Origin: an uncultured Ruegeria sp. | GTDB lineage: Bacteria > Pseudomonadota > Alphaproteobacteria > Rhodobacterales > Rhodobacteraceae | Direction: 5' to 3' | Length of the DNA stretch: 64,000 nucleotides | NCBI RefSeq assembly: GCF_947497005.1 | Contig: NZ_CANMFF010000002.1 | Coordinates: forward strand, 124,001-188,000 | Shown here: positions 25,526-34,620 of the stretch, in pieces | Numbering within the stretch: the first letter of the stretch is position 1 | How the letters are laid out: the number at the start of each line of letters is the position of its first letter | Notes under the pieces: generated by a model | What the model was told of the DNA's origin: nothing | Database searches by the model: none | What the model saw: the letters and a program-made list of their open reading frames with translations, nothing else | Program-made: the position numbers and the translations under genes

Positions 25526-26515
25526 TCAGGCGTAAATGTCAGTCCAGAGCTCTTCAACGGCGGGCTCGGGGCTTTCTTTCGAGAATTCGGCGGCCTGATT
25601 GACGACCTCCTTGATCTCTTTGTCGATGGCTTTCAGATCATCCTCAGTGGCGTGTTTGCCGGTCAGCAGAAGTTCGCGCACATGTTCGATCGGGTCGCTT
25701 TGTTCACGGACCTTCTGTACCTCTTCGCGGGTGCGATACTTGGCCGGGTCAGACATCGAGTGACCGCGATAGCGGTAGGTCTTCACCTCAAGGATGTACG
25801 GGCCTTTGCCGGCGCGACAGTGGGCGACGGCTTTCTCGCCTGCGGCTTTGACCGCCAGAACATCCATGCCGTTGACGATCTCGCCGGGGATGCCGAACGC
25901 CTCGCCGCGGTGATAGATGTCCTTGGTTGAGGTTGATCGTGCCTGGGAGGTGCCCATGGCGTATTGGTTGTTCTCGATGACGAAGACAACGGGCAGGTCC
26001 CAGATCGCCGCCATGTTGAAGGTCTCATAGACCTGGCCCTGGTTGGCCGCACCGTCACCAAAATAGGTGAAGGTCACTCCGCCGTTTTCCTTATACTTGT
26101 CGGCGAACGCCAGACCCGCGCCCAAAGGAACCTGAGCTCCGACGATGCCGTGGCCGCCATAGAAATGCTTCTCTTTCGAGAACATGTGCATCGAGCCGCC
26201 CTTGCCTTTGGACAGGCCACCTTCGCGACCAGTCAATTCGGCCATCACACCACCCGGTTCCATGCCGCAAGCCAGCATGTGGCCGTGGTCGCGATAGGAA
26301 GTGACGCGCTTGTCGCCTTCCTTGGCTGCAGCCTCAAGCCCGACAACAACTGCCTCTTGTCCGATGTACAGGTGGCAGAAACCGCCGATCAGACCCATGC
26401 CGTAAAGCTGGCCGGCCTTTTCCTCGAATCGGCGGATCAGCAACATCTCGCGGTAATATGCCTTGAGTTCTTCCGCGGAAACGTTTGGTTTCTTTGTGGT
26501 TTTTCGCGCAGCCAT
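25526..26515 (-). CDS. pdhA: Pyruvate dehydrogenase E1 alpha subunit
   Basis: 329 aa. The thiamine-diphosphate motif is GDGAANQGQVYETFNMAAIWDLPVVFVIENNQYAMG, and the phosphorylation-loop region YRYRGHSMSDPAKYRTREEV is present. It decarboxylates pyruvate together with PdhB. The N-terminus RKTTKKPNVSAEELKAYYREMLLIRRFEEKAGQLYGMG is typical. First gene of the pdhABC operon; GGGGGAG serves as RBS. A 24-bp palindrome lies 25 bases upstream of the ATG, and a related palindrome precedes lpdA (E3) about 17 kb away. Confidence 0.96.
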   Translation of the reverse strand: MAARKTTKKPNVSAEELKAYYREMLLIRRFEEKAGQLYGMGLIGGFCHLYIGQEAVVVGLEAAAKEGDKRVTSYRDHGHMLACGMEPGGVMAELTGREGGLSKGKGGSMHMFSKEKHFYGGHGIVGAQVPLGAGLAFADKYKENGGVTFTYFGDGAANQGQVYETFNMAAIWDLPVVFVIENNQYAMGTSQARSTSTKDIYHRGEAFGIPGEIVNGMDVLAVKAAGEKAVAHCRAGKGPYILEVKTYRYRGHSMSDPAKYRTREEVQKVREQSDPIEHVRELLLTGKHATEDDLKAIDKEIKEVVNQAAEFSKESPEPAVEELWTDIYA

Positions 26516-26539
26516 AGTGGCGATCTCCCCCTTTCGGCA

Positions 26540-26563
26540 AGATAGTTTAGCGTTAAACTATCT
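26540..26563. promoter_or_regulatory. Palindromic operator upstream of pdhA
   Basis: AGATAGTTTA-N4-TAAACTATCT is a perfect 24-bp dyad ending 25 bases before the pdhA ATG. Its core, TAGTTTA-N4-TAAACTA, recurs upstream of lpdA at 43270-43289. The close spacing to the start codon suggests repression. Confidence 0.7.
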
Positions 26564-26684
26564 CTTAAAGCATTTGAGGCTTTCTGGCGAGGGGAAATGT
26601 GACGCAGCGTCCGGTCGCGCGCAGCTAAGCCGAAAAGCCAGGTAATGCTACGATGTCCCGAAGAAGTTCGGCGCCTTAAACTGA

Positions 26685-27047
26685 TCAGCGGATTACAATT
26701 TCATCTGCCCGGATCATACCCAGAACCGAGCGCGCCTGCTGATCCAGCAGGTCAAGATCCAGATAGGTGTCAGACAGGCGCCGGGTCAGGTTTTCCATTT
26801 CGACGATCTCGACGTTCAGCTTTTCCAGATCGCGCGACAGGGCGTCCCGTTCCGCCGCTATTTCGACCCGCCGGAACAGGCCATAATCACCTTGTACGGC
26901 AGCAAAGGTGAAGTACACACCCAGCATGAAAGCCACCGAGAAGAAGACTACTGAGCCCAAACCGGGCCGATGGGAACGGGACACTCTGTTTACCGCCGTA
27001 TGAAAACTTGCCTCAAAAACGTGCCCTTTCCGGGCATCTGTCAGCAC
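26685..27047 (-). CDS. ftsB: FtsB/DivIC-family septum formation initiator
   Basis: 120 aa. One TM helix (LGSVVFFSVAFMLGVYFTFAAV) is followed by a coiled coil (RRVEIAAERDALSRDLEKLNVEIVEMENLTRRLS) and a short C-terminal segment LDLDLLDQQARSVLGMIRADEIVI. FtsB links FtsL and FtsQ in the divisome. A GTG at 26984 (VSRSHRPGLG) would give a more usual short cytoplasmic N-terminus and may be the true start. It lies between pgk and pdhA, a common alphaproteobacterial neighbourhood. Confidence 0.9.
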   Translation of the reverse strand: MLTDARKGHVFEASFHTAVNRVSRSHRPGLGSVVFFSVAFMLGVYFTFAAVQGDYGLFRRVEIAAERDALSRDLEKLNVEIVEMENLTRRLSDTYLDLDLLDQQARSVLGMIRADEIVIR

Positions 27048-27124
27048 TATGTCACAGGTGATTCGGGTTGTGAATCCCCTGATTCGAATTTTTCATCAGT
27101 ATTTTGTGCGGGCGCAGGTTCAGG

Positions 27125-27469
27125 TCAACGCCAGGACTCCAACGCCTTATTTCGTGCGACGGTCTGCTCCTTCATGCAAGTCCAGTAGAACATCGGCGCA
27201 GCGCTGCCGCCACCCGACAACTCCTTGTCGCAGATTGCGTCCCGGGCCTTCAGCCAGGCGCGTTGTTCTGTCAGAAGCGCACCACCGTCGCCACGCGCAT
27301 CGGCTGCGGGCTTGATCTCTTTCCACAGCAGATTGAGTTTGTGATCGACAGCTTCCCATTGTTCTTTGGCGCAGAAATTGGCGTCCAGCTGCGTCTGACC
27401 ATCGCAGCTGGATTGCGCAGCGGCAGACCAGGGCATGACGAAGAGGACAAATAGGAAAAATGGTTTCAA
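27125..27469 (-). CDS. Secreted DUF1311 / LprI-like protein
   Basis: 114 aa. A Sec signal peptide (MKPFFLFVLFVMPWSAAAQS) is followed by a DUF1311 domain: CDGQTQLDANFCAKEQWEAVDHKLNLLWKEIK...LLTEQRAWLKARDAICDKE...WTCMKEQTVARNKAL. Four Cys in the mature part could form two disulfides in the periplasm. Some members of this group inhibit host lysozyme (LprI); for this one the role is unknown. It has its own short gap on both sides and lies between pgk and ftsB. Confidence 0.82.
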   Translation of the reverse strand: MKPFFLFVLFVMPWSAAAQSSCDGQTQLDANFCAKEQWEAVDHKLNLLWKEIKPAADARGDGGALLTEQRAWLKARDAICDKELSGGGSAAPMFYWTCMKEQTVARNKALESWR

Positions 27470-27541
27470 GGTAAAATCCCCCGTTCAAAAAAGAGATAAT
27501 ACCATGAACCATGACAAGCGACCAAAGGCCGTTGGCGAGGC

Positions 27542-28732
27542 TTACTGATCAAGCGCAGCGACACCGGGCAGCGCCTTGCCTTCCATCCATTCCAGAAATG
27601 CACCGCCTGCGGTCGAGATGTAGGTGAAATCCTTGGCAGCACCCGAAGCGTTCAGCGCTGCAACCGTGTCGCCCCCTCCGGCGACCGAAATCAGCTGACC
27701 GGAACGGCTGAGGGCCGCTGCTTTCAATGCAGCAGCGTTGGTGGCAGAATCGAACGGTTCCAGTTCGAAGGCGCCCAGAGGACCATTCCAGATCAGGGTC
27801 TGGCTTTTGTCAAAGATTTCGGTGATCGCGGCGACACTTTCAGGACCTGCGTCCAGGATCATACCATCCTCGGGGCATCGATCGGCGGGCAGGACCTGAT
27901 GAGGCGCATTGGCCTCGAATTTCTCGGCCACCACAACGTCACGTGGCAGCACAATCTGACAGCCCGAGCTTTCGGCTTTGGCCAGAATGTCAGCTGCTGT
28001 GTCTTTCATCGCGGTCTCAGCCAGAGATTTGCCGACGCTGATGCCCTGAGCGACAAGGAAAGTGTTCGCCATGCCGCCACCGATCACCAGATATTCGACC
28101 TTTTCGATCAGGTTGCCCAGCAGTTCCAGCTTTGTCGAAACCTTCGCGCCACCGACAACGGCGGTCACTGGGCGCATGGGCTCACCCAGCGCGCTTTCCA
28201 AAGCCTGCAGTTCTGCTTGCATCAGTCGCCCGGCGCAGGCAGGCAGCAGGCGCGCGATGGCTTCGGTCGAGCTGTGGGCGCGGTGCGCAGCAGAAAACGC
28301 GTCATTACAATAAACGTCGCCCAGCTTGGCCATACCTGCGGCCAGATCGGCGTCATTCTTGGTTTCGGCGGCGTGAAAACGTGTATTCTCCAGCAGCAGT
28401 ACCTGACCGGGCTGCAGCGCTTTGGCGGCCAGTTCGGCCTCGGTACCAACGCAGTCAGCCGCAAACAGGACTTGCGCACCGAAAGCGCTTTCCAAGGTCG
28501 GGACCAATTGTTTCAACGACAGGTTCTCGCGCCGCTCGCCACTAGGGCGGCCGAAATGTGCCAGAAGGATCGGTTTGCCACCGGCGGACAGAATATCGCT
28601 TACCGTCGGCACGATTCTCTGAATACGGGTGGCATCGGTCACAACACCGTCTACGACTGGCACATTGATATCCACGCGTACCAGCACGCGCTTGCCATTC
28701 AGGTCCATATCGTCCAGTGTTTTCCAGCCCAT
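27542..28732 (-). CDS. pgk: Phosphoglycerate kinase
   Basis: 396 aa. It interconverts 1,3-bisphosphoglycerate and 3-phosphoglycerate with ATP formation in glycolysis/gluconeogenesis. Substrate-binding [25 protein letters not shown] and [15 protein letters not shown] are at the N-terminus, and [17 protein letters not shown] and the nucleotide-binding [13 protein letters not shown] with [22 protein letters not shown] are in the C-terminal half. The ATG at 28732 is preceded by an AGGATCG RBS. It is divergent from the cyclophilin pair. Confidence 0.97.
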   Translation of the reverse strand: MGWKTLDDMDLNGKRVLVRVDINVPVVDGVVTDATRIQRIVPTVSDILSAGGKPILLAHFGRPSGERRENLSLKQLVPTLESAFGAQVLFAADCVGTEAELAAKALQPGQVLLLENTRFHAAETKNDADLAAGMAKLGDVYCNDAFSAAHRAHSSTEAIARLLPACAGRLMQAELQALESALGEPMRPVTAVVGGAKVSTKLELLGNLIEKVEYLVIGGGMANTFLVAQGISVGKSLAETAMKDTAADILAKAESSGCQIVLPRDVVVAEKFEANAPHQVLPADRCPEDGMILDAGPESVAAITEIFDKSQTLIWNGPLGAFELEPFDSATNAAALKAAALSRSGQLISVAGGGDTVAALNASGAAKDFTYISTAGGAFLEWMEGKALPGVAALDQ

Positions 28733-28865
28733 CGTGCGATCCTCGTCATTTGTAAGTGATTTAGGCGGTTCTTTTCCTGCATTTTGCCCTCAGGTCAATG
28801 CGTCACTTGGCATTCGCTCGCGTGCGTCATAGGTATTTGCGCAAAGAAAACGACAGGAGGGCCAC

Positions 28866-29372
28866 ATGGCCGAGATCAAAGATCCCGAAAACACAATCAT
28901 CGTCGAACTGAAAGGTGGCAATGTTGTCATCGAACTGCTGGCGGACGTGGCGCCTTTGCACAGTGCGCGGATGAAAGAACTGGCCCGCGGCGGAGAATAC
29001 GACAACGTGGCCTTTCACCGTGTGATCGATGGTTTCATGGCGCAAACCGGCGACGTGCAGCATGGCGACATGGAAGATGGGTTCAACCTGCGCATGGCAG
29101 GGACCGGCGGTTCGTCGCTGCCGAACGTTCCGGCAGAGTTTTCCAAGCTGCCTCATGATCGCGGCACACTGGGCGCGGCCCGGTCGCAGAACCCGGATTC
29201 GGCTAACTCGCAGTTCTTTATCAACTTCAAGGACAACCACTTCCTGAACGGTCAGTACACCGTATATGGCCGTGTCATTGATGGTATGGAGCATGTCGAC
29301 GCAATCGTACGCGGTGAGCCGCCTGCGAGCCCCGATCGCATGATCAGCGTCAAGGTGGCCGCCGATGCATAA
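28866..29372 (+). CDS. Cytoplasmic cyclophilin-type peptidylprolyl isomerase
   Basis: 168 aa, no signal peptide. Cyclophilin signature VAFHRVIDGFMAQTGDVQHGDMEDG with the catalytic Arg in FHRVI, and SANSQFFINFKDNHFLNGQYTVYGRVIDGMEHVDAI. The protein is of the small PpiB kind. AGGAGGGCC precedes the ATG. Its last eight bases overlap a second cyclophilin gene with a signal peptide, so the pair serves cytoplasm and periplasm from one transcript. Confidence 0.95.
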   Translation: MAEIKDPENTIIVELKGGNVVIELLADVAPLHSARMKELARGGEYDNVAFHRVIDGFMAQTGDVQHGDMEDGFNLRMAGTGGSSLPNVPAEFSKLPHDRGTLGAARSQNPDSANSQFFINFKDNHFLNGQYTVYGRVIDGMEHVDAIVRGEPPASPDRMISVKVAADA

Positions 29373-29922
29373 GCTGGTCGCAGCATTTGTCTTGCTGGCC
29401 AGCCCCGCGCTGGCCAGCGGCCTGCAGATCGAGGTCGAAGGCGAAGGGGCCAATGGCACGATCTCGGTCGACCTGTTCGAAGATATCGCGCCCAAGCATG
29501 TTGAACAGATCACCGCTTTGGCCGCTGACGGTCAGTACGACGGCGTTGTGTTCCACCGTGTGATCGATGGTTTCATGGCCCAGACCGGCGACGTGCAGTA
29601 CGGCAATTCAAGCGCTGACGGCTTTGACATGCGCTATGCCGGTCGCGGTGGATCAGATCGCCCGGATCTGCCAGCCGAATTTTCCGATGTGACCTTTGAC
29701 AGGGGCGTGGTTGGCATGGCCCGCTCCAGCGATCCGGATTCGGCCAACTCGCAATTCTTCATCATGTTCGACCCCGGCCCGTTTTTGGACGGCCAATATA
29801 CCGTGGTCGGTCAGGTAACTGATGGAATGGATGTGGTGGATGCGATTAAGCGAGGTGCAGGTCAAAACGGTGCGATTGTTGGTGCGCCGGATGTGATGAA
29901 AAAAGTCACGGTTACCGAATAA
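29365..29922 (+). CDS. Periplasmic cyclophilin-type peptidylprolyl isomerase
   Basis: 185 aa. A signal peptide (MHKLVAAFVLLASPALA) precedes a cyclophilin domain: GVVFHRVIDGFMAQTGDVQYG, SANSQFFIMFDPGPFLDGQYTVVGQVTDGMDVVDAI. It is clearly a paralogue of the preceding gene, with identical core strings (FHRVIDGFMAQTGDVQ). The start overlaps the upstream gene by eight bases in another frame, which indicates translational coupling. A bidirectional terminator follows. Confidence 0.94.
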   Translation: MHKLVAAFVLLASPALASGLQIEVEGEGANGTISVDLFEDIAPKHVEQITALAADGQYDGVVFHRVIDGFMAQTGDVQYGNSSADGFDMRYAGRGGSDRPDLPAEFSDVTFDRGVVGMARSSDPDSANSQFFIMFDPGPFLDGQYTVVGQVTDGMDVVDAIKRGAGQNGAIVGAPDVMKKVTVTE

Positions 29923-29927
29923 GCACA

Positions 29928-29959
29928 AAAGCCCGGCGCTTTGGACGACGCCGGGCTTT
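29928..29959. terminator. Bidirectional terminator between cyclophilin and hydrolase genes
   Basis: AAAGCCCGGCG (29928-29938) pairs with CGCCGGGCTTT (29949-29959), an 11-bp stem with A and T flanks usable on both strands. It sits between convergent genes. Confidence 0.82.
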
Positions 29960-29968
29960 CTCGTTGGT

Positions 29969-30811
29969 TTATTGGTCGATGAATTCGCGGATGGCTTGCG
30001 TATAGGCATCGGGGTTCTGAAAAGACGCGAAGTGACTGACATCCTCCAGAACAAGCAACTCGGCCCCCGGAATGGCATCGGCAATCGCTTGCGAGTGTTC
30101 GGTCAAAATGGCCTCATCATGTTCACTTTGAACAACCAAAGTCGGCACTGTGACCGATGTCAGCGCCGACAGTCCTCCGGGTTTTTCGGTTCCCCACATC
30201 GCGGCAACCCCACCCAGAAAAGCCTCGAACCCGTCAGGCGTGGGTGACATGGCCGCATAGTCTTCAGCCATCATGCCAACATAGGCCCCGAACACCTCGT
30301 TGGTTTCTATCGATGGATCGATTCCGTCCAGTGTCACATTGCCTGCATGGGCAAAATGACTGGCCAGTCGATCCGGGTTTGTGGTCGAGATCGAATAGCC
30401 GATATTGGCCCCATCGGACCAACCGACCAGATGCACCTGATCAATCTCCAGATTATCCAGCAGTGCAAGGTAATCTTGCGATAGCAACTCATAGGAATAG
30501 GTGCTGCCATCATTTGTCGATCGCCCGTGCCCGCGTGTATCGGCAACGATCACGGTATGATCCCTGGCCAGATCCGCAACTTGCGCGGCCCAGATGTCGC
30601 CATGGGCCAGACCACCATGAATCAACAAGACTGGCGTGCCGCCATCATCGCCGTAGGTGGCATAATACATATCGATGCCATTGATTTCTGTTGTTCCCGA
30701 CGCCACCGCTGCGGGCATCACCGGCGAAGGCGGAATACTCAGCCATGTGTCTTCGGCCCAGCTTGTCGTGGCGAGGCAACCCAGAACGAGTGCGGTGGTA
30801 AGTGTCTTCAT
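29969..30811 (-). CDS. Secreted alpha/beta hydrolase
   Basis: 280 aa. From the ATG at 30811 (GGAGGATATA directly upstream) it has a signal peptide (MKTLTTALVLGCLATTSWA). The hydrolase fold shows the oxyanion HGGLAHGDIW, ADTRGHGRSTNDGSTYSYE, the nucleophile Ser in LVGWSDGANIGY, and the acid/base in QSEHDEAI and EDVSHFASFQNP. It is thus an active-looking periplasmic or extracellular esterase/hydrolase; the substrate is not predictable. It faces the cyclophilin genes across a terminator. Confidence 0.88.
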   Translation of the reverse strand: MKTLTTALVLGCLATTSWAEDTWLSIPPSPVMPAAVASGTTEINGIDMYYATYGDDGGTPVLLIHGGLAHGDIWAAQVADLARDHTVIVADTRGHGRSTNDGSTYSYELLSQDYLALLDNLEIDQVHLVGWSDGANIGYSISTTNPDRLASHFAHAGNVTLDGIDPSIETNEVFGAYVGMMAEDYAAMSPTPDGFEAFLGGVAAMWGTEKPGGLSALTSVTVPTLVVQSEHDEAILTEHSQAIADAIPGAELLVLEDVSHFASFQNPDAYTQAIREFIDQ

Positions 30812-30910
30812 TATATCCTCCCATTGATCCCAAGGCAGCGATGTGGCCAAGAATAACGAAAGGATATCGTGTTTTTTCAGGGAGCGGGGAAAATCCCGCT
30901 CCCGTTGGTA

Positions 30911-31600
30911 TCAGTCGTCCGAGGACATTGCCTTCCAGATGAATGCTCCGACCGCAGCGCCGATCAGCGGGGCGACCCAGAACAGCCACAGCTGAGCAAG
31001 GGCAGGGCCGTCGGCAAACAGGGCGACGCCGGTAGAGCGAGCCGGGTTGACTGAGGTATTGGTGACCGGGATCGATATCAGGTGGATCAGGGTCAACGCC
31101 AAACCGATGGCAATAGGGGCGAATCCGGCGGGTGCCTTGTCCGAGGTTGCCCCCAGAATGATCAGGATGAAGAAAGCTGTCATCACAATCTCGATCACCA
31201 GAGCGGACATCAGAGAATACCCTTCGGGTGAGGCCTCTCCATATCCGTTTGATGCGAAGCCTCCGACACCCGAGAATTCGGGCGCACCGCTGACGATCAG
31301 ATACAGGACAATGGCGGCTGCAATTGCTCCGATGACTTGCGCGACCCAGTAGGGCAGCAGATCCTTGGCTGGAAACCGCCCGCCGATCATCAGTCCCAGG
31401 CTGACCGCCGGGTTGAAGTGCCCGCCCGAGATATGCCCAACCGTGTAAGCCATTGTCAGGACCGTAAGGCCGAAGGCGAAGGACACGCCAAGCCATCCGA
31501 TGCCGACATCCGCAACGCCTGCCGCCAGGACGGCACTGCCGCAACCCCCAAGAACCAACCAGAAGGTGCCGAAGAACTCGGCAAGTAGTTTTGATGACAT
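30911..31600 (-). CDS. aqpZ: Aquaporin Z
   Basis: 229 aa, six TM helices. Both NPA motifs are present (HFNPAVSLG at 61-69, with N63-P64-A65 at E. coli numbering, and [13 protein letters not shown]), with the pore Arg after the second [31 protein letters not shown] is the canonical N-terminus; the ATG at 31600 has TGGAGGA upstream, so the earlier in-frame ATG is not used. It conducts water across the inner membrane, in osmotic adaptation. Confidence 0.95.
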   Translation of the reverse strand: MSSKLLAEFFGTFWLVLGGCGSAVLAAGVADVGIGWLGVSFAFGLTVLTMAYTVGHISGGHFNPAVSLGLMIGGRFPAKDLLPYWVAQVIGAIAAAIVLYLIVSGAPEFSGVGGFASNGYGEASPEGYSLMSALVIEIVMTAFFILIILGATSDKAPAGFAPIAIGLALTLIHLISIPVTNTSVNPARSTGVALFADGPALAQLWLFWVAPLIGAAVGAFIWKAMSSDD

Positions 31601-31712
31601 GAAAATTCCTCCACGATGCAATGAAGTTAAGTGTAATTCAAAAAATAACTTTTGTTAAACTGTGGCAAACGGGGAAATTCCCGCGCGTTCTCTCATCCGG
31701 GGCGAAATGGTC

Positions 31713-32522
31713 CTAGCGCCATTGTGCAGGATCAAGTTGAAACAGCTTTGACAGTTGTTCATACACCGGTGGGTCGCTTTGTTTTAGTGCCTTGGGGCGC
31801 TCAAAGAACACTTCGACCGAAACGGCAAAAAACTCCTCATGCCCTTCTGCGCCGTAGGGATCAATCACGGTCGACCGCCCCGTTTCCACTGCATGAACAT
31901 GCGCTTCATAGGCGTTCAGAAAGGCGGTTTCCCACTCGGCAAAGCTCTGACCATCGCTCAGCAGAGGAACACCATTGGTCGACCCTGACAGATCATCAAT
32001 TTGGTGGGCGAATTCGTGAAACACGACGTTCTGACCGTCGTGATCGTTCAAAGCCCCGCGTTGGCTGTGAGCCCAGGACAGTATGACAGGACCGCGATTC
32101 CAGCTTTCACCGGTGCGGACTATTTCTTTTTCGGTGACGACATAGCCACTGTGACGGCGTTGTTTGGATTTGAACGCGCTGGGGTAAATCAGAATGGTGG
32201 TCAGATTGTCGTACCAAAGATCACTGTTCACCACGAGCAGACAGGCTTGGGCCGCAATCGACACCTGCATGTCTTCCGTGACCTCCAGTCCGTCGCACCC
32301 GACGAAATCGACCTGATCCAGAAACAGGTTGATCTTGCCTTCCAACTTCGTGCGCAGGTCTTTCGGCAGCTTATGTACGATAGGGACCTGAGTGTCCAAG
32401 AAGTGCCGCTGCTCCTCAGTCAGAGAGGTCGCCAGCAAGGTCAGCCGCGCTTGTCGTTTCGACCAGAAATGATAGGCCACAAAGCCGGCGACGAGTGCGA
32501 CAAGTGTCAGAAAAATCAGCAT
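31713..32522 (-). CDS. mtfA: MtfA-like zinc peptidase
   Basis: 269 aa. An N-terminal TM helix (IFLTLVALVAGFVAYHFW) is followed by the MtfA (DUF980) domain, with the metal site HEFAHQIDDLSG (HExxH) and a downstream acidic HEEFFAVSVEVFFERP. MtfA in enterobacteria binds the repressor Mlc and has aminopeptidase activity; no Mlc gene is visible here, so the role may differ. The gene stands alone. Confidence 0.9.
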   Translation of the reverse strand: MLIFLTLVALVAGFVAYHFWSKRQARLTLLATSLTEEQRHFLDTQVPIVHKLPKDLRTKLEGKINLFLDQVDFVGCDGLEVTEDMQVSIAAQACLLVVNSDLWYDNLTTILIYPSAFKSKQRRHSGYVVTEKEIVRTGESWNRGPVILSWAHSQRGALNDHDGQNVVFHEFAHQIDDLSGSTNGVPLLSDGQSFAEWETAFLNAYEAHVHAVETGRSTVIDPYGAEGHEEFFAVSVEVFFERPKALKQSDPPVYEQLSKLFQLDPAQWR

Positions 32523-32592
32523 AGATTGACTGTAGCGCGAACACGTTGGGACGAAAACTGAATTCCGTGATCAGCCGAGTGAGCAAACGAAA

Positions 32593-32618
32593 GACGCCGC
32601 GGGTTGTCCCGCGGCGTC
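32593..32618 (-). terminator. Terminator after the bactofilin gene
   Basis: GACGCCGCGGG (32593-32603) pairs with CCCGCGGCGTC (32608-32618) around TTGT. It follows the bactofilin stop by 21 bases on the minus strand, with TTTCGTTT after the stem. Confidence 0.75.
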
Positions 32619-32639
32619 CCAAAAAAACTGGCAGTGTGG

Positions 32640-33140
32640 TTACTGTTTGACTTCTGCCGCGGGGTTGGACCCGGACTTGGCGCTGCGACCGGGGTTCAGC
32701 GGATCGTCCTGACGCTGTACCGACCCTTCGAAATGCGCGCCGCTTTCGATGGCGATTGTCTTGTGGATGATGTCGCCTTCGACACGCGCGGTCGAGGTCA
32801 GACGAACCTTGAGGCCACGTACCCGACCAACGATGCGGCCGTTGATCACGACGTCGTCTGCAGTGACTTCGCCCTTTATCGTCGCGGATTCACCAATGGT
32901 CAGCAGATGGGCGCGAATGTCGCCCTCGACCGTGCCTTCCACCTGAATGTCACCAGAGGTCTTGATGTTGCCGGTGATGTGCAGATCCGAAGACAGAACC
33001 GACGCTGGCGGCTTGGGCTTGGGCGCTGTCGAAGGTTTCGACTCGGTCGGTGCAGGGGCCGCTGGGGTCGCCGGAGCGGCGGGTTTGGCCGCCTCAGGTG
33101 CCTTGGATGCGGGTTCGTTGATTTTGCTTTTAGAAAACAT
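32640..33140 (-). CDS. Bactofilin, polymer-forming cytoskeletal protein
   Basis: 166 aa. A Pro/Ala/Lys-rich N-terminal tail (about 1-45) precedes a right-handed beta-helix domain (ASVLSSDLHITGNIKTSGDIQVEGTVEGDIRAHLLTIGESATIKGEVTADDVVINGRIVGRVRGLKVRLTSTARVEGDI), the hallmark of bactofilins, which polymerise without nucleotide and position cell-wall enzymes. It overlaps by 11 bases the end of the upstream M23 peptidase gene, a frequent bactofilin-LytM pairing that supports a joint role in envelope morphogenesis. Confidence 0.94.
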   Translation of the reverse strand: MFSKSKINEPASKAPEAAKPAAPATPAAPAPTESKPSTAPKPKPPASVLSSDLHITGNIKTSGDIQVEGTVEGDIRAHLLTIGESATIKGEVTADDVVINGRIVGRVRGLKVRLTSTARVEGDIIHKTIAIESGAHFEGSVQRQDDPLNPGRSAKSGSNPAAEVKQ

Positions 33141-34461
33141 TTCTCGCAGCCTTGATGTAAGTCATTGGGTTTACAGGTTTTCCGTTCACTCGCACTTCAT
33201 AGTGCAGATGCGTGCCGGTCGACCGTCCGGTGCTACCCATATCAGCAATATGATCCCCGCGCGAGACCCTTTGACCAACCTTCACATTGATCTTGGTGTT
33301 ATGAGCAAAAAGTGTCTCAATTCCGAACGCATGTTTGATTTTCACAAGGCGTCCAAAGCCCGATTGCCAGCCGGCATGACTGACCACGCCGTCAGCCGTC
33401 GCAAAGATATCGGTGCCTTGAGGGCCTGCAAAATCAACACCGTTATGCATCCGGCGACCGCCGGATTTGGGGTCGCGCCGGGTACCATATCCGCTGGTGA
33501 AGCGCACTGCGGAATGTACGGGGTTTGCGAAGGGGGCTTTTTCCGCCGCAAGACGATACAGGTTCAGTTGATCCATTTGTCTCAGCAGTGTGTTCGCACG
33601 GGCTTCGTCGGCGGACTGCTCGTCCTCCTCGCCGCGCGTGCTAAGGGATAAAGGGGTCAGCGGACCGCCCATTCCGCTATATCCGCGCCGGACCTCTTCG
33701 ATGATACGATCAGTTGGCATTCCCGCCTGGCGGAACATTTTGTCCAGCGGCTCGACCGAGATGACCATTGCTTCTTCCAGCTGGCGGAAAATCTCGTCGC
33801 TGCGTTCCTGCATCAGCCGGATTTCAAGCTCCAGATCGTCTCGCTGATCCAGCGCCTCTCGGGCGTCGGTGGCGATCTGATCGCGTTGCTCGGCTGTACG
33901 CGCCAGAGCTTCGGTCATGAACGACATTTGCGCCGGGTTACCCGCGGCGGCCATATACATGCCGGGGTCGCTGGTTTCCTCTTGGAGCTTCGCCAGTTCC
34001 GTCCGCGCCTTTTCCCGCTGCTTCATGGTGGTGCGCAGGGTGGTCTGGATGACTTCGATACCTGTCTCAAGTTCCCGGCGCCGGTTTTCCGAGGCCAGCA
34101 ATTCCGACTGCATTGCGGAAATCTGATCCAGTGCGGCGTTGAAACGATCCTGTGCAGCCAAGGCTTCCTGCGCGCGCGCGTCACGTTCTGTGGACAGGAT
34201 ATTCAGGCGCTCTTGATAGGTCGCCTGATCGCGCTTGGCCTGTTCCCGGAAATTTCCCGATCCGATGCTGTCCATTAAAAGTATGGCTGTCGAAACAGCA
34301 GTCCATCCGACCATGACAGCAACACCGGCTACGGCAGCCACCTGAGTTTCCGAGCTGAGCCGGATGAAACGTGTATCTTTGTCAGATTTCAAAAAGACCC
34401 GGCGTTCCGGGAAATACCGTTCAAGTACCGAGTGTAGTTTTATTGCCAGACGTGTTCGCAC
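33130..34461 (-). CDS. M23 (LytM-type) peptidase with coiled coil
   Basis: 443 aa. A TM helix near residues 37-60 (VAAVAGVAVMVGWTAVSTAILLM) is followed by a long periplasmic coiled coil (about 75-230) and a C-terminal LytM domain. Zinc ligands are visible in GGRRMHNGVDFAGPQGTDIFATADGVV (HxxxD) and THLHYEVRVNGKPVNP (HxH). It probably cleaves peptidoglycan cross-bridges or activates an amidase. The 3' end overlaps the bactofilin start. Confidence 0.93.
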   Translation of the reverse strand: MRTRLAIKLHSVLERYFPERRVFLKSDKDTRFIRLSSETQVAAVAGVAVMVGWTAVSTAILLMDSIGSGNFREQAKRDQATYQERLNILSTERDARAQEALAAQDRFNAALDQISAMQSELLASENRRRELETGIEVIQTTLRTTMKQREKARTELAKLQEETSDPGMYMAAAGNPAQMSFMTEALARTAEQRDQIATDAREALDQRDDLELEIRLMQERSDEIFRQLEEAMVISVEPLDKMFRQAGMPTDRIIEEVRRGYSGMGGPLTPLSLSTRGEEDEQSADEARANTLLRQMDQLNLYRLAAEKAPFANPVHSAVRFTSGYGTRRDPKSGGRRMHNGVDFAGPQGTDIFATADGVVSHAGWQSGFGRLVKIKHAFGIETLFAHNTKINVKVGQRVSRGDHIADMGSTGRSTGTHLHYEVRVNGKPVNPMTYIKAARNVF

Positions 34462-34620
34462 GCGTCCTACCTCTCATCCCCAAGATCGGGACCGGTCGTG
34501 AGTGCCTGCCGCCCCTTGCGCCGATTGCATAAAGGGCGGGCCGCGTTCGGGCAAGTTTGTTGACCCGTCTGCGGCAAACAGCGCAGAAAACCCGCTGAGG
34601 ATCGGCAGGAAATCGCCGAA

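Noticed and set aside
24092..25930. Long open frame (612 codons) on the plus strand opposite pdhA/pdhB
   Set aside because: Antisense shadow of strongly conserved PDH genes; its translation is His/Arg/Phe-rich and has no recognisable domain.
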